A stretch of 64,000 bases of DNA from an uncultured Bacteroidota bacterium. Its GTDB lineage: Bacteria; Bacteroidota; Bacteroidia; Chitinophagales; Chitinophagaceae. The stretch is from contig CAISOH010000351.1 in assembly GCA_903887005.1 (NCBI GenBank), forward strand, positions 1 through 64,000, written 5' to 3'. Made by a program: the position numbers and the translations under genes. Positions 27,312 to 36,668 of the stretch are shown here, piece after piece. The notes below the pieces were generated by a model. It searched no databases. It saw only the letters and a list, made by a program, of their open reading frames with translations, and was not told the DNA's origin. Every line of letters begins with the position of its first letter. The stretch's first letter is position 1.

Positions 27312-27989
27312 ATGGGGCTAAATATTAATTACATGTATCAGTGGGTTCAATTCCTGATAAGGAAAAACCAGACAGGACAGGTAACCCCAAAAGAGTTTGG
27401 CGAAGCCATAAATTCAGCCTCTTATGATTTGTGGGATTTATATATTGGGCCTATTGAACAATTTAAGCCAGGTAAACCAGTCCCTACCGTTGGGCTGGGC
27501 ATGAGCAACAGGATAGCAGAGCGATTGGTGCCTTTCAAAAAAAGCCTTGTTCCTATTACGGTTACTGCACAAAACGCTCCTTATCCTGACGACCTTGAAG
27601 CATTAGTATGGTTGGCAACCCCTTCAATGAAACGAATAGAAAGGATAGACGACCTTACCTTAAGTTCCCGATTGTCTTCTGTAATTGACCCAATAGGGGA
27701 TGGATTTAGAGACTGCTACGTTGAATCAGAAACGGGTTGGACTATTTACCCAAGTACATTAACCAGTGTTTTAGCAACATATTATACGCTGCCAACGGAG
27801 GCCGTATGGGCTTATACAACTGTTAACGGAAGGCCGGTATACGACCCTGTAAACAGTGTAGATTTGCAATGGGATGCGCTTTCTGCTAAAAAGATAATGG
27901 GAAGGGCATTGGATTACATGGGGTTCTCATTTACCGCCAGAGACATTGTAGAAGCGGGTATGGAAGTTAAAAAAACAGGGAGCATGTAA
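27312..27989 (+). CDS. Structural-module hypothetical protein
   Basis: 225 aa ORF. Confidence 0.6.
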   Translation: MGLNINYMYQWVQFLIRKNQTGQVTPKEFGEAINSASYDLWDLYIGPIEQFKPGKPVPTVGLGMSNRIAERLVPFKKSLVPITVTAQNAPYPDDLEALVWLATPSMKRIERIDDLTLSSRLSSVIDPIGDGFRDCYVESETGWTIYPSTLTSVLATYYTLPTEAVWAYTTVNGRPVYDPVNSVDLQWDALSAKKIMGRALDYMGFSFTARDIVEAGMEVKKTGSM

Positions 27990-27992
27990 AAA

Positions 27993-28661
27993 ATGATAAC
28001 AGGAATAACTTTTGGAGTTTTTTGCGAAAGGGTTAAGCGTAGGCTTTCTAACGGCTGGCCTACGATAAAATTCAATATTTCTGACAACGAAATAATGCTT
28101 TATTTCTATGGCTCGGCTGCCACGGTAATAAAAAATACAAGCGATTTAGCGTATAAAATAGATGGAATACGCAGTGCGCCAGAAGGGTTTTTGACAAACT
28201 ATCAATATTCTGGTTCCGCAATAACATGGGACAAAACAAGTGGGCTGTATTCGGTATCGCTACCGGCACCTCCGGTAGATTTGCCTTTGGGATATAGCGT
28301 TAAATCTCCTTATTTTTCGGGTTCTCAATCAGAAAGCTACCCATTAATCGCAATTCACTCTTTTAACAGAGGGTTTGCAATGAAGTTGCCAACGCCTAAT
28401 TACGGAGTATATTATAGGGTTACAGGGCAATCTTTTGAGATGGATAGCAGGGGCTATGATTTAATAAACTCAAATTTGTTATTAAATATTCCGATGTTAT
28501 CTCCAAGGAGTGCTACCGGTAATTTTACTGACCTTATAAACATGCCCGATGAGGCTATTGAAATGACTTTTGAAATGGTGATTAAAGAGTTAACTGAAAG
28601 GCAAAACACTCCAACGGATAGAGTAAATGACGGAAATAATCAGTTCACGCAACAACCATAA
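27993..28661 (+). CDS. Structural-module hypothetical protein
   Basis: 222 aa ORF. Confidence 0.6.
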   Translation: MITGITFGVFCERVKRRLSNGWPTIKFNISDNEIMLYFYGSAATVIKNTSDLAYKIDGIRSAPEGFLTNYQYSGSAITWDKTSGLYSVSLPAPPVDLPLGYSVKSPYFSGSQSESYPLIAIHSFNRGFAMKLPTPNYGVYYRVTGQSFEMDSRGYDLINSNLLLNIPMLSPRSATGNFTDLINMPDEAIEMTFEMVIKELTERQNTPTDRVNDGNNQFTQQP

Positions 28662-28664
28662 TTT

Positions 28665-29468
28665 ATGCCAGCAGAAGTTTTTGACCAGGTAAAGCTTAAA
28701 GATATTGTGTTGGGGTACATTGAACTATCCAAACAAACCGAAGCGGAGTTCCTTCGCTTGTGGCGTATTTGCTTTAACGGGTTTAAATTTATGGGCATAA
28801 ATGCCTTTTGGGAGCCTATTACAACCGTTTTACCGGTGCTTTCTAACGCTACGGTAGTATTCCCTCCTGACCAAATACAGTGGGTTAAATTGGGTTATTT
28901 TAACCAGGCAGGCGAACTGGCCACCCTGCGGATTAATAAAAACCTTACAACCTATAAAGACAATTCTTTAAACAGGATTACCGATATAACAGACGAACTG
29001 CAGCAGGTAGCACCGGCGCTTTTAAATGATAGCTGGTGGTGGAGTTCAACCAATTTTATAGGTGCGCAGACTTACGGAGCAAATGGGTATGGCTACTGCC
29101 AAAAGTTCGGGGCAGGTTCGCATTTAGTGCAGCCGGGAGAGGTGAGGATAGATTACGAGAATAAAATTTACGTTCTCAATCCGCAGACCTTTTTGACAAA
29201 TATTGTACTGGAGTATATCAGTTCTCCGCAGATGAATGACGATTACTGTATTCCGATGCAGTTTGAGCTGGCCATGACTGCCTGGTTAGCCTGGAGAGAT
29301 ATAATCTACCTGCCAGCCACAGGCCACGTAGGGAACAATAATGTTCAAATGCGGGCAAATGACTTTAAAGCAATGCTGAAAGTAGCCAAGCGGTCCTACA
29401 AGCCGTTCAGGTTGCAGGAAGCATACCAAGAAATTATTGAAGGGCAAAACTTAGGCATTAAACCATGA
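28665..29468 (+). CDS. Structural-module hypothetical protein
   Basis: 267 aa ORF. Confidence 0.6.
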   Translation: MPAEVFDQVKLKDIVLGYIELSKQTEAEFLRLWRICFNGFKFMGINAFWEPITTVLPVLSNATVVFPPDQIQWVKLGYFNQAGELATLRINKNLTTYKDNSLNRITDITDELQQVAPALLNDSWWWSSTNFIGAQTYGANGYGYCQKFGAGSHLVQPGEVRIDYENKIYVLNPQTFLTNIVLEYISSPQMNDDYCIPMQFELAMTAWLAWRDIIYLPATGHVGNNNVQMRANDFKAMLKVAKRSYKPFRLQEAYQEIIEGQNLGIKP

Positions 29469-29677
29469 CAAACTTTTTTGGCGCAATAGTATATCCAATG
29501 GGAAGCGGAACGATTTCGCTTAATGTATATTTGGGCACATCCTATACGCTAAACAAGCAAAGCACACTTTATTATAACCTGACGGCCACTGACCAGCAGG
29601 GGAATGGATATACCGGCACCGGTTTGATTATACGGGGAGAATTAATAGTAGAAAATCTTAAAAAAAACAATATATGA
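29465..29677 (+). CDS. Small hypothetical protein
   Basis: 70 aa, ATGA coupling. Confidence 0.5.
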   Translation: MTNFFGAIVYPMGSGTISLNVYLGTSYTLNKQSTLYYNLTATDQQGNGYTGTGLIIRGELIVENLKKNNI

Positions 29678-29982
29678 AAAATTTACATTGGAAATTAAGC
29701 TCTAACCATGAATCTGTTGAAGAAGTATGGATATACTATGGCGTGGCAGAAAGTACCAAAATAGAGGTATGCGCATTATTGAAAGATGGCAAAAGAATTG
29801 ATATTAAAGGCACTGTTTCTCAACAACAGGAATTATTGAAAATGATGGATGATTTCATCAGCACGCTTGATGTAAAACAAACTCCTGTTACTTTTGTTTC
29901 TTTAGAAGGCGACTCTTTAGAGGAGGCTTACAAAGAAATGAATAAAGAAGCCTTAAAGGTTCCAGTAGAGCCGGGTGCATAA
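29674..29982 (+). CDS. Hypothetical protein
   Basis: 102 aa, ATGA coupling. Confidence 0.5.
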   Translation: MKNLHWKLSSNHESVEEVWIYYGVAESTKIEVCALLKDGKRIDIKGTVSQQQELLKMMDDFISTLDVKQTPVTFVSLEGDSLEEAYKEMNKEALKVPVEPGA

Positions 29983-30000
29983 AATTTAAAAAAAGTTGTC

Positions 30001-33000
30001 ATGCCAATTGAGCAAATACCATTTAGCGGAGCATTGAACTTAGACGACCCTGCACAAAACGTACAAAACGGGTTTCTGCGGAGATGGACAAGGAATGTAA
30101 GCTGGTATGGCCCAAACGGCAATAAGCGCCCGCAAAATTTAAAAGGCACCATTAATTTGTTCTCCGCTTATGGGTTCTCCCTGCCCGCAGGCAACAATAT
30201 CTGCATAGGCAGAAAGTACGACCCCGTGTATTACAGGATGTTTTGGATGAACTACAATTCCAACGGCAACCACGGGATTTACATTTTAAACACCACTGCC
30301 GGCACTATTCAAACACTTATCCAGGTTGGTGTAAATACTCAGGGGGATGTTTTAGGCTTCAATCCTTACGATACAATAAGTTCAATTGACATTATTTATG
30401 GCGACCCGGCAGACGGGGATATTCTTATTTATACCGATAGCTTATACCGGCTGACCAATGTTAACATAAATCTTTATTTGGCGGGCACCTACAACCCTAT
30501 AAAGAGAAACTATCTTGATGTGGCCAAGCAGCCGCCACCTTTCCCCGTAAAGTGTGTGTACGAAAACGCAAACGGGCTGGTTACAAACAATATGCGCAAT
30601 GCGCTGTTTCAGTTTAGGGTAAGGCACAGGTTTGACAGCCTGCAAAAATGCGTTTATTCAACCATTAGCGAGTGTCCTTTGCCTTACGATGCAGGCGACC
30701 TGCTTATCGACCAGGACCCCACAAAAAACGGCAGAATAGCCGCCTATTTGCCCACAGGGGATGCTGATGTACAGGCTATTGAAATATGGATGCAGCAAAC
30801 AGCGGATGGCATTACTTCAAATTGGGTGTTGGTAGACACTTTGGATAAAACTGCATTAAGTATACCGAACAACGATTTATACCGGTATCTGTTTTACAAT
30901 GACAGCATTTATCCTTCCGCTGACCCTGCGCTGGTAATTCTTGACCAGACCTATGTGCCAAGAAAAAACCAAGCAAGCACTTTGTTAAATGGCAATACGA
31001 TTGGCGTAGCAAATATCACAGAAGGGTACGACCCCATTAGCATGCCTTTAATGAGCGCCCAGGTAAATGCAATAACGGCTGATAAAATGACCTACAACGG
31101 GTTTTTGTTCTTTGCTTATCAAAACCCCGACACAGGGTATGTAACCATTTACCTTACAGGCACAGGGACAAATGACGGCAGCGATAACCCTTCTACCATC
31201 AATTTAATGAACGGGGCTACATTAAAGGTCCTGGCCCAAGATGCTGCTCAGAACAGCATAGGATTTAATGTAGTGGCCAGTTCAATAACCATTTCTACAG
31301 TATTAGGCCAACTGGCCACTGCTGCCGGGGGGCAGGGATGGACGGTTGTAAGCACCGGTACAAATACGCTGGTAATAAGAAAAACTGGGGCTGTCTTAAA
31401 TTCAACGTACTATACCACCAGTTATACCATTTATGTCGCTTATCCAAATTACATAGATCAGTATGTTTTTCTGCCAAACTGTAACTATGATTTTGGAATA
31501 CTGTACAGGGATTCCGTTGGGCGGCAGGTTGGTTCAGTTCTGACTGTTCCGGGATGGGCCTTAAAAACTCCTCAGTTTAACGGAGTGGATTTTTACCTGG
31601 CTCAAATGCAGTTTATTATTGCTCACCGGCCACCGATTGATGCAACGAATTACCAAATAGTTCGTACGCAGCAGTTGAGTTACAGTAAGCTGCTAAACTG
31701 GGTATGCAGGCAGGCGTACAGCCAAATAACCAATCAAATACAATATTGCTATGTTGATGTAAGCAATATCTATGACTATAACCAACAGATACAGTCAACC
31801 AGCAGCGTGTCGCCAGAGGGTGTAGTGTCTTACAATTTTGCGCCTGGGGACAGGATAAGATTTATGGTAAGGTATGGCGCAGGGGGTGGCAGTCATTTAT
31901 TGTTTGGTAATTACGATTACCAGATTCTTTCTTTAGACATAAACCCGTATATAAATGGCGAGGCAAAAACGGGCAGCTTTGTAAAATTCTATTATCCCAC
32001 AGCAGATATTGACGCGAATTTTGCTTTTGATGGCACGGCTGACTTTCAGCATTATTATATTTACCTGTATAATACAAAGCAGCATCAAACAAGTATTGTT
32101 AACGGTACGGTAAATCAAAATACTTATTTTGAATTTGGGAAGGCATTTGCCATAGGAAATGAAGGCACTGACCAGGCTTACCACATGGGTAACTTGACAA
32201 CCCAAAAAGCTGACCTTTCTCAAAGTGCGCAGATACTTATTAATGACGGGGACAACTTCTTTAGGTTTAGGAATGTGCCCGTGGGCATTGTTTATAACAT
32301 CCCAACAACCGGAGATACGCACGATACAGGGGGCGCAACTTTAGATGTAAACTTAGACCCCACGACTATAACTCAGGCAAATTATAAATTATCAGCGACA
32401 ACCGTAACTGGTACGATTTCTCTTGGGCCAACATTTTATCCAACGTTTTCGGATGTAAACCCCAACGTTGAAAATATATCTTCCAGCGATATAAGCGTTC
32501 GTGTGAAAGCCATAGTGCCGGTATCGGCTAACGCAAACGAGCCGCAAGATGAGTTTACCTTATACGCGAAAGTGTGTCTTGTGGGTGGAACTGTCGCAAA
32601 CCTGCCAGTTCTTATTCCGAAGAAGTCCAACATGACTCCCATGACACAGTTTTTGTATGAATTTGATGTTGTGGTAAATATGCCCGCAGGTTCTAAAATG
32701 TGGTTTATTTCGTGGTTTAAAGGGAACGTGAGCATAGGTGGCTTCAATCTTTATTTAAGCGTATTGGACAACATCAACATAGCCATAGTAGAACCTTCAT
32801 TTAGTGATGTGTATGCGATTAACACTACCAGCAATGGCCGGCCAGCAATAGTTGACCCCAATTCAAAAGAGCAAGTATTCCCGGCTAAATTCCGGTTTTC
32901 TCAGCCTGACCAGCAGGGAACCAACTTAAACGGCATGAACATATTCTATCCAAACGATATGGATGAATTTGACCGTAGCAAGGGAGGGGTGATGATGATG

Positions 33001-33996
33001 GTTGCGCGGGACAGAAACATGAGGGTGTTTCAGGAAAGGGGAACAGGCGTTGTGGGTGTGTATGCTAAATTCATAAAAAATAACGCTGGAGAAACGCAGT
33101 TGATTGTTACTGACACCATTATCACTCCAAACAACATACAATACTACGATGGAGAGTTTGGCCTGGGTAATCAGCCGGACGGGCTTTTTTCAGACGGGCT
33201 GGTTGATTATTTTACCGACCCGGTGAAAGGGTATATCATAAGGGTATCTCAAGCGGGCATGGATGCTATAAGCATTGAAGCTAAAATTCAATCGTTCATA
33301 GGCCCACTGGCCACTCAATATTTAAACAATATCCCTGGGTATTACGGCGGCTATGCGAAGTTTTTAGGATGCGTATTTTACAAGCAGGATAAAGATAAAG
33401 AGGCCCTGTTTGTGTTTCAGAGCGGCACCGGCCTGCAAGGTGATACCGTTGTATGGGATGAAAAGCAGAACGCATTTACCGGGTTCAGGGATTGGCAGCC
33501 AGACCAACTGGAGTGCGGGGAAAATGTACTGTACATGTGGCAAAACGGAGTTTTATACAGCCAAAATAACGCCAACCAGTACAACACGTTCTTTTCTCAA
33601 TATGGAGTAATTGAGCAGTATGGTAAAATTACCCAGTATGGTATCATTTATCCATCTTTTATAGATGCCATATTCAATCCTCAACCCAATGCTAAGAAAG
33701 AATTTTTGGCCATAAGCTATAATTCTCCGTACGGTAATATTTGGATTTCTCCAGATTCCCCGAACATAAACACTGAATTAGGCAATGAAAGCACACTGCT
33801 TGCTGAGGATTACGATTACTGTGAAGGGATGTACAGCGCAGCCTTTTGGCGGGATGTAAATAGCCCAGGGGGGCTGATTGAAGGCGATTTTATGAAAGGG
33901 ATATGGATGGAATTTATTGCCCAAAACACATCTTCTGACTTGACTTATATATTTGGCTTATATTTGAATTATATATTCTCGCCAAGAAATGGGTAA
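30001..33996 (+). CDS. Large tail/stabilisation-type structural protein
   Basis: 1331 aa in tail module; length and N-terminal FSGALNLDDPAQNVQNGFLRRWTRNVSW. Confidence 0.6.
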   Translation: MPIEQIPFSGALNLDDPAQNVQNGFLRRWTRNVSWYGPNGNKRPQNLKGTINLFSAYGFSLPAGNNICIGRKYDPVYYRMFWMNYNSNGNHGIYILNTTAGTIQTLIQVGVNTQGDVLGFNPYDTISSIDIIYGDPADGDILIYTDSLYRLTNVNINLYLAGTYNPIKRNYLDVAKQPPPFPVKCVYENANGLVTNNMRNALFQFRVRHRFDSLQKCVYSTISECPLPYDAGDLLIDQDPTKNGRIAAYLPTGDADVQAIEIWMQQTADGITSNWVLVDTLDKTALSIPNNDLYRYLFYNDSIYPSADPALVILDQTYVPRKNQASTLLNGNTIGVANITEGYDPISMPLMSAQVNAITADKMTYNGFLFFAYQNPDTGYVTIYLTGTGTNDGSDNPSTINLMNGATLKVLAQDAAQNSIGFNVVASSITISTVLGQLATAAGGQGWTVVSTGTNTLVIRKTGAVLNSTYYTTSYTIYVAYPNYIDQYVFLPNCNYDFGILYRDSVGRQVGSVLTVPGWALKTPQFNGVDFYLAQMQFIIAHRPPIDATNYQIVRTQQLSYSKLLNWVCRQAYSQITNQIQYCYVDVSNIYDYNQQIQSTSSVSPEGVVSYNFAPGDRIRFMVRYGAGGGSHLLFGNYDYQILSLDINPYINGEAKTGSFVKFYYPTADIDANFAFDGTADFQHYYIYLYNTKQHQTSIVNGTVNQNTYFEFGKAFAIGNEGTDQAYHMGNLTTQKADLSQSAQILINDGDNFFRFRNVPVGIVYNIPTTGDTHDTGGATLDVNLDPTTITQANYKLSATTVTGTISLGPTFYPTFSDVNPNVENISSSDISVRVKAIVPVSANANEPQDEFTLYAKVCLVGGTVANLPVLIPKKSNMTPMTQFLYEFDVVVNMPAGSKMWFISWFKGNVSIGGFNLYLSVLDNINIAIVEPSFSDVYAINTTSNGRPAIVDPNSKEQVFPAKFRFSQPDQQGTNLNGMNIFYPNDMDEFDRSKGGVMMMVARDRNMRVFQERGTGVVGVYAKFIKNNAGETQLIVTDTIITPNNIQYYDGEFGLGNQPDGLFSDGLVDYFTDPVKGYIIRVSQAGMDAISIEAKIQSFIGPLATQYLNNIPGYYGGYAKFLGCVFYKQDKDKEALFVFQSGTGLQGDTVVWDEKQNAFTGFRDWQPDQLECGENVLYMWQNGVLYSQNNANQYNTFFSQYGVIEQYGKITQYGIIYPSFIDAIFNPQPNAKKEFLAISYNSPYGNIWISPDSPNINTELGNESTLLAEDYDYCEGMYSAAFWRDVNSPGGLIEGDFMKGIWMEFIAQNTSSDLTYIFGLYLNYIFSPRNG

Positions 33997-34465
33997 TCAG
34001 AACACAATAGATGCAATAAATAAGCTTGAAGAAGCTATGTACGCGGCTTGTCCTCCCGGCGATTTTCCCCTAACCCATATCTTTACCCCTGGCCTTTACA
34101 CACGAGAAATTTTTATGCCAAAGGGTTCTTTGATAACTTCAAAAACCCATAATACCACTCATCCTTTTTTCATTCTGCAAGGTTCTGCCGAAGTTTGGAC
34201 AGAGGAGGGGGGAGTGCAGATTTTAGAAGCGCCGTACAGGGGAATTACAACACCGGGTACAACAAGAGTGCTTTTAATACTGGAAGATTGTATTTGGATA
34301 ACCACTCACCCAATAGCAAGCATTACTGGCGAAGAAAATAATTTAAGCGAAGAAGATAAATTGAAGGTGGTGCAGGGCATCGAGGATATTATTATTGAAA
34401 AGCGCACAAATCCTTTATTATATAAAAAAGAGGAGGAATTATGTCATGGGTATCAGCAGGAATAG
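33989..34465 (+). CDS. Cupin-fold-like protein
   Basis: MPKGSLITSKTHNTTHPFFILQGSAEVWTEEGGVQILEAPYRGITTPGTTRVLLILEDCIWIT. Confidence 0.6.
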   Translation: MGNQNTIDAINKLEEAMYAACPPGDFPLTHIFTPGLYTREIFMPKGSLITSKTHNTTHPFFILQGSAEVWTEEGGVQILEAPYRGITTPGTTRVLLILEDCIWITTHPIASITGEENNLSEEDKLKVVQGIEDIIIEKRTNPLLYKKEEELCHGYQQE

Positions 34466-35130
34466 CAGGCGGCACCGCTTTAATTAGCCTGGTAAGTTCT
34501 GTTTCGCAGAAAGCCAAAGCTAAAAAACTGGAGGAGCAAAATAAACGGCCCACTGAGCTTGTGCCGCAGGGGGCAATGGATGCGCTGCAATTAACAAAGC
34601 AGTTATCCACCGAAGGGCTGCCTTCTGCCTCTAAAATAGCAGCAGAAAAGCAAATAGAAACAGCAGCAGCCACAGCAAGAGCTTCCGCTACCGACCAGCG
34701 CTCAGGAGCGGAAGCTCTTGGGGCAATACAAGCTGGCACAAATGCAGCCAATGAAAATCTGGTAGTGCAGGATGCAAATGTAAGGCAGGCCAAGCAGCAG
34801 GCTGTTGTAAACGAAGAAAACGTTATAGGCCAGTGGCAGGATAAAGTTTGGGATTGGAACAGCAAGGCGAAGTATGAAGAAAATGCTACTGCCATTAATG
34901 CGCTAAAAACTGCTTCTCAGGAAAATTTAAACACGGCCTTAAACCAGGATGGAAGTGGCGTTGCTTCTGCCAAAGAGTCGGGGGCATTTAAGGGGTTAGA
35001 TATTTCTAAAGACCCCACCATTGTAAATGCAGATGGATTTACCAAAGGAATACCAGATAGTTATACTTCGTACTTGCAAAGGTTGCAGCAAATCAGAAGC
35101 ATGACCGGTTCATTTCAACCACAATTTTAA
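34441..35130 (+). CDS. Internal virion/tail hypothetical protein
   Basis: 229 aa, alanine-rich helical, hydrophobic N-terminus. Confidence 0.55.
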   Translation: MSWVSAGIAGGTALISLVSSVSQKAKAKKLEEQNKRPTELVPQGAMDALQLTKQLSTEGLPSASKIAAEKQIETAAATARASATDQRSGAEALGAIQAGTNAANENLVVQDANVRQAKQQAVVNEENVIGQWQDKVWDWNSKAKYEENATAINALKTASQENLNTALNQDGSGVASAKESGAFKGLDISKDPTIVNADGFTKGIPDSYTSYLQRLQQIRSMTGSFQPQF

Positions 35131-35132
35131 AA

Positions 35133-36668
35133 ATGGCAAACGGAGCGAATATAAGTCAAGGCGCAGGGCAGGGCGAAGCAGGCGTATTCCATTGGGAAGG
35201 CGTTAATAATACACTTGCCCAAATACACCAGCGCGATATTACCAACCAGCAAAGAATACAGGCACAGCACAGTAAACTGGAAATGCAGATGAGTGATGCG
35301 GCTCGTAAAATGAGAGCAGCAGATATGCCAGAGTTTTTTCATAATATGAAGGAATTTCAGTATGCTGGATTGATGCTACAAAATGAAAAGGTAAAAAAAG
35401 ACCCTAATGAACGGGCAAAATGGGAAGAAGCGCAAAACAATGCTTATTACAATAACTTATCTCTTGCAGAGCAAAGTAAAAAAGCCGATGATTTTAAAGT
35501 TGAAATAACAAAAGGCGCATTGAATAAGCCTGGTATGTTTCAGGATGCAGATATGCTGCAAAGAACTTTTTCGATGTACGATAAGTTAACAATTGGCCAG
35601 TTGCAAAAAACAGGGATGAATACCCCTTATGCTTTTTTACATAAGGCTGATACTTATTCTGAAAAAGAAAGCCTGCCCGATGTTATTTTAGGTAAACCAA
35701 AGACTGTTGTAAACGAAGACCCCGTTTATGACCAAAAAGGCAAACTTGTTGGATGGAACCAGCGCCAGCAGCAGATGTACGAACGGCCGATAGGGCTTAT
35801 GGCAAAGGAAGCGGCCAATTCGCTCGGCAACTGGAACTATGCCAAGGATGCTCAAAAAGACTTTGAAAGCACTCCGGCTCAAGCACGGCAGGCACAGATT
35901 GCTGCCGCGCAAAAGATTGTTGATGGCGACCCCAAAAGCGGAGGCTATAAATTAAATGACGACTATACGGGCCTGTATATCGCCAAGTGGATTACCCAGG
36001 GAACGGATGTAAAGGATGTAGGCAGCAAAGGGTTTAAGGTAAATCCATTGTTTTTGGAGGAAAAGAAATTTGAGCAGGCTAAGGAACTCAAGAAAATAGG
36101 GTACGACTACGGAATGTCGTTGGCTAAATACAGAAGTGATTTAACCGCGCAGCGTAGTGCCAATAAGGATAAATCTTCGGTGAATGTAGCAGAAAGCTTT
36201 TTTAAAGCGATGCAGGCCGATGCTTATAATAACCCGCGCCAGTACAAGTATGCAGACGGTCATACCGAAATGCAGTACAAGGTGATGGTTGACCCCAAGA
36301 CAAAAAAGATATTTGAAACCAGGGACCCTGTTACGGGCAAGCTTATACAGCCTGACGAAATACACTTTAAGCAAAACGGGGATGTGGTGCCAATTTTCTT
36401 TAAAAGGTCAAAACAAAAAGACGGGGCCATCGGATTAAATCAAAATGCTCACAATATTGAAATTGACGAACAATTGTCTCAGCCAACAAAGAAAGAGCAG
36501 TTTTTGATACGCTTAAGCCAGTCTTTTCTTTCAGGGAAGGCCGAAACGCAGGATGTAGAAAACGATATTAAAGTTGGGGAATCGGACGGAGAAAGCTCAT
36601 CTATAAGCTTACCAATAAACGCCTTAGCAGGTTTAATGAGGCTTGTTAATAAAACAGACGAAACGTAA
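35133..36668 (+). CDS. Large virion-associated hypothetical protein
   Basis: 511 aa; stop TAA overlaps next ATG (TAATG). Confidence 0.6.
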   Translation: MANGANISQGAGQGEAGVFHWEGVNNTLAQIHQRDITNQQRIQAQHSKLEMQMSDAARKMRAADMPEFFHNMKEFQYAGLMLQNEKVKKDPNERAKWEEAQNNAYYNNLSLAEQSKKADDFKVEITKGALNKPGMFQDADMLQRTFSMYDKLTIGQLQKTGMNTPYAFLHKADTYSEKESLPDVILGKPKTVVNEDPVYDQKGKLVGWNQRQQQMYERPIGLMAKEAANSLGNWNYAKDAQKDFESTPAQARQAQIAAAQKIVDGDPKSGGYKLNDDYTGLYIAKWITQGTDVKDVGSKGFKVNPLFLEEKKFEQAKELKKIGYDYGMSLAKYRSDLTAQRSANKDKSSVNVAESFFKAMQADAYNNPRQYKYADGHTEMQYKVMVDPKTKKIFETRDPVTGKLIQPDEIHFKQNGDVVPIFFKRSKQKDGAIGLNQNAHNIEIDEQLSQPTKKEQFLIRLSQSFLSGKAETQDVENDIKVGESDGESSSISLPINALAGLMRLVNKTDET

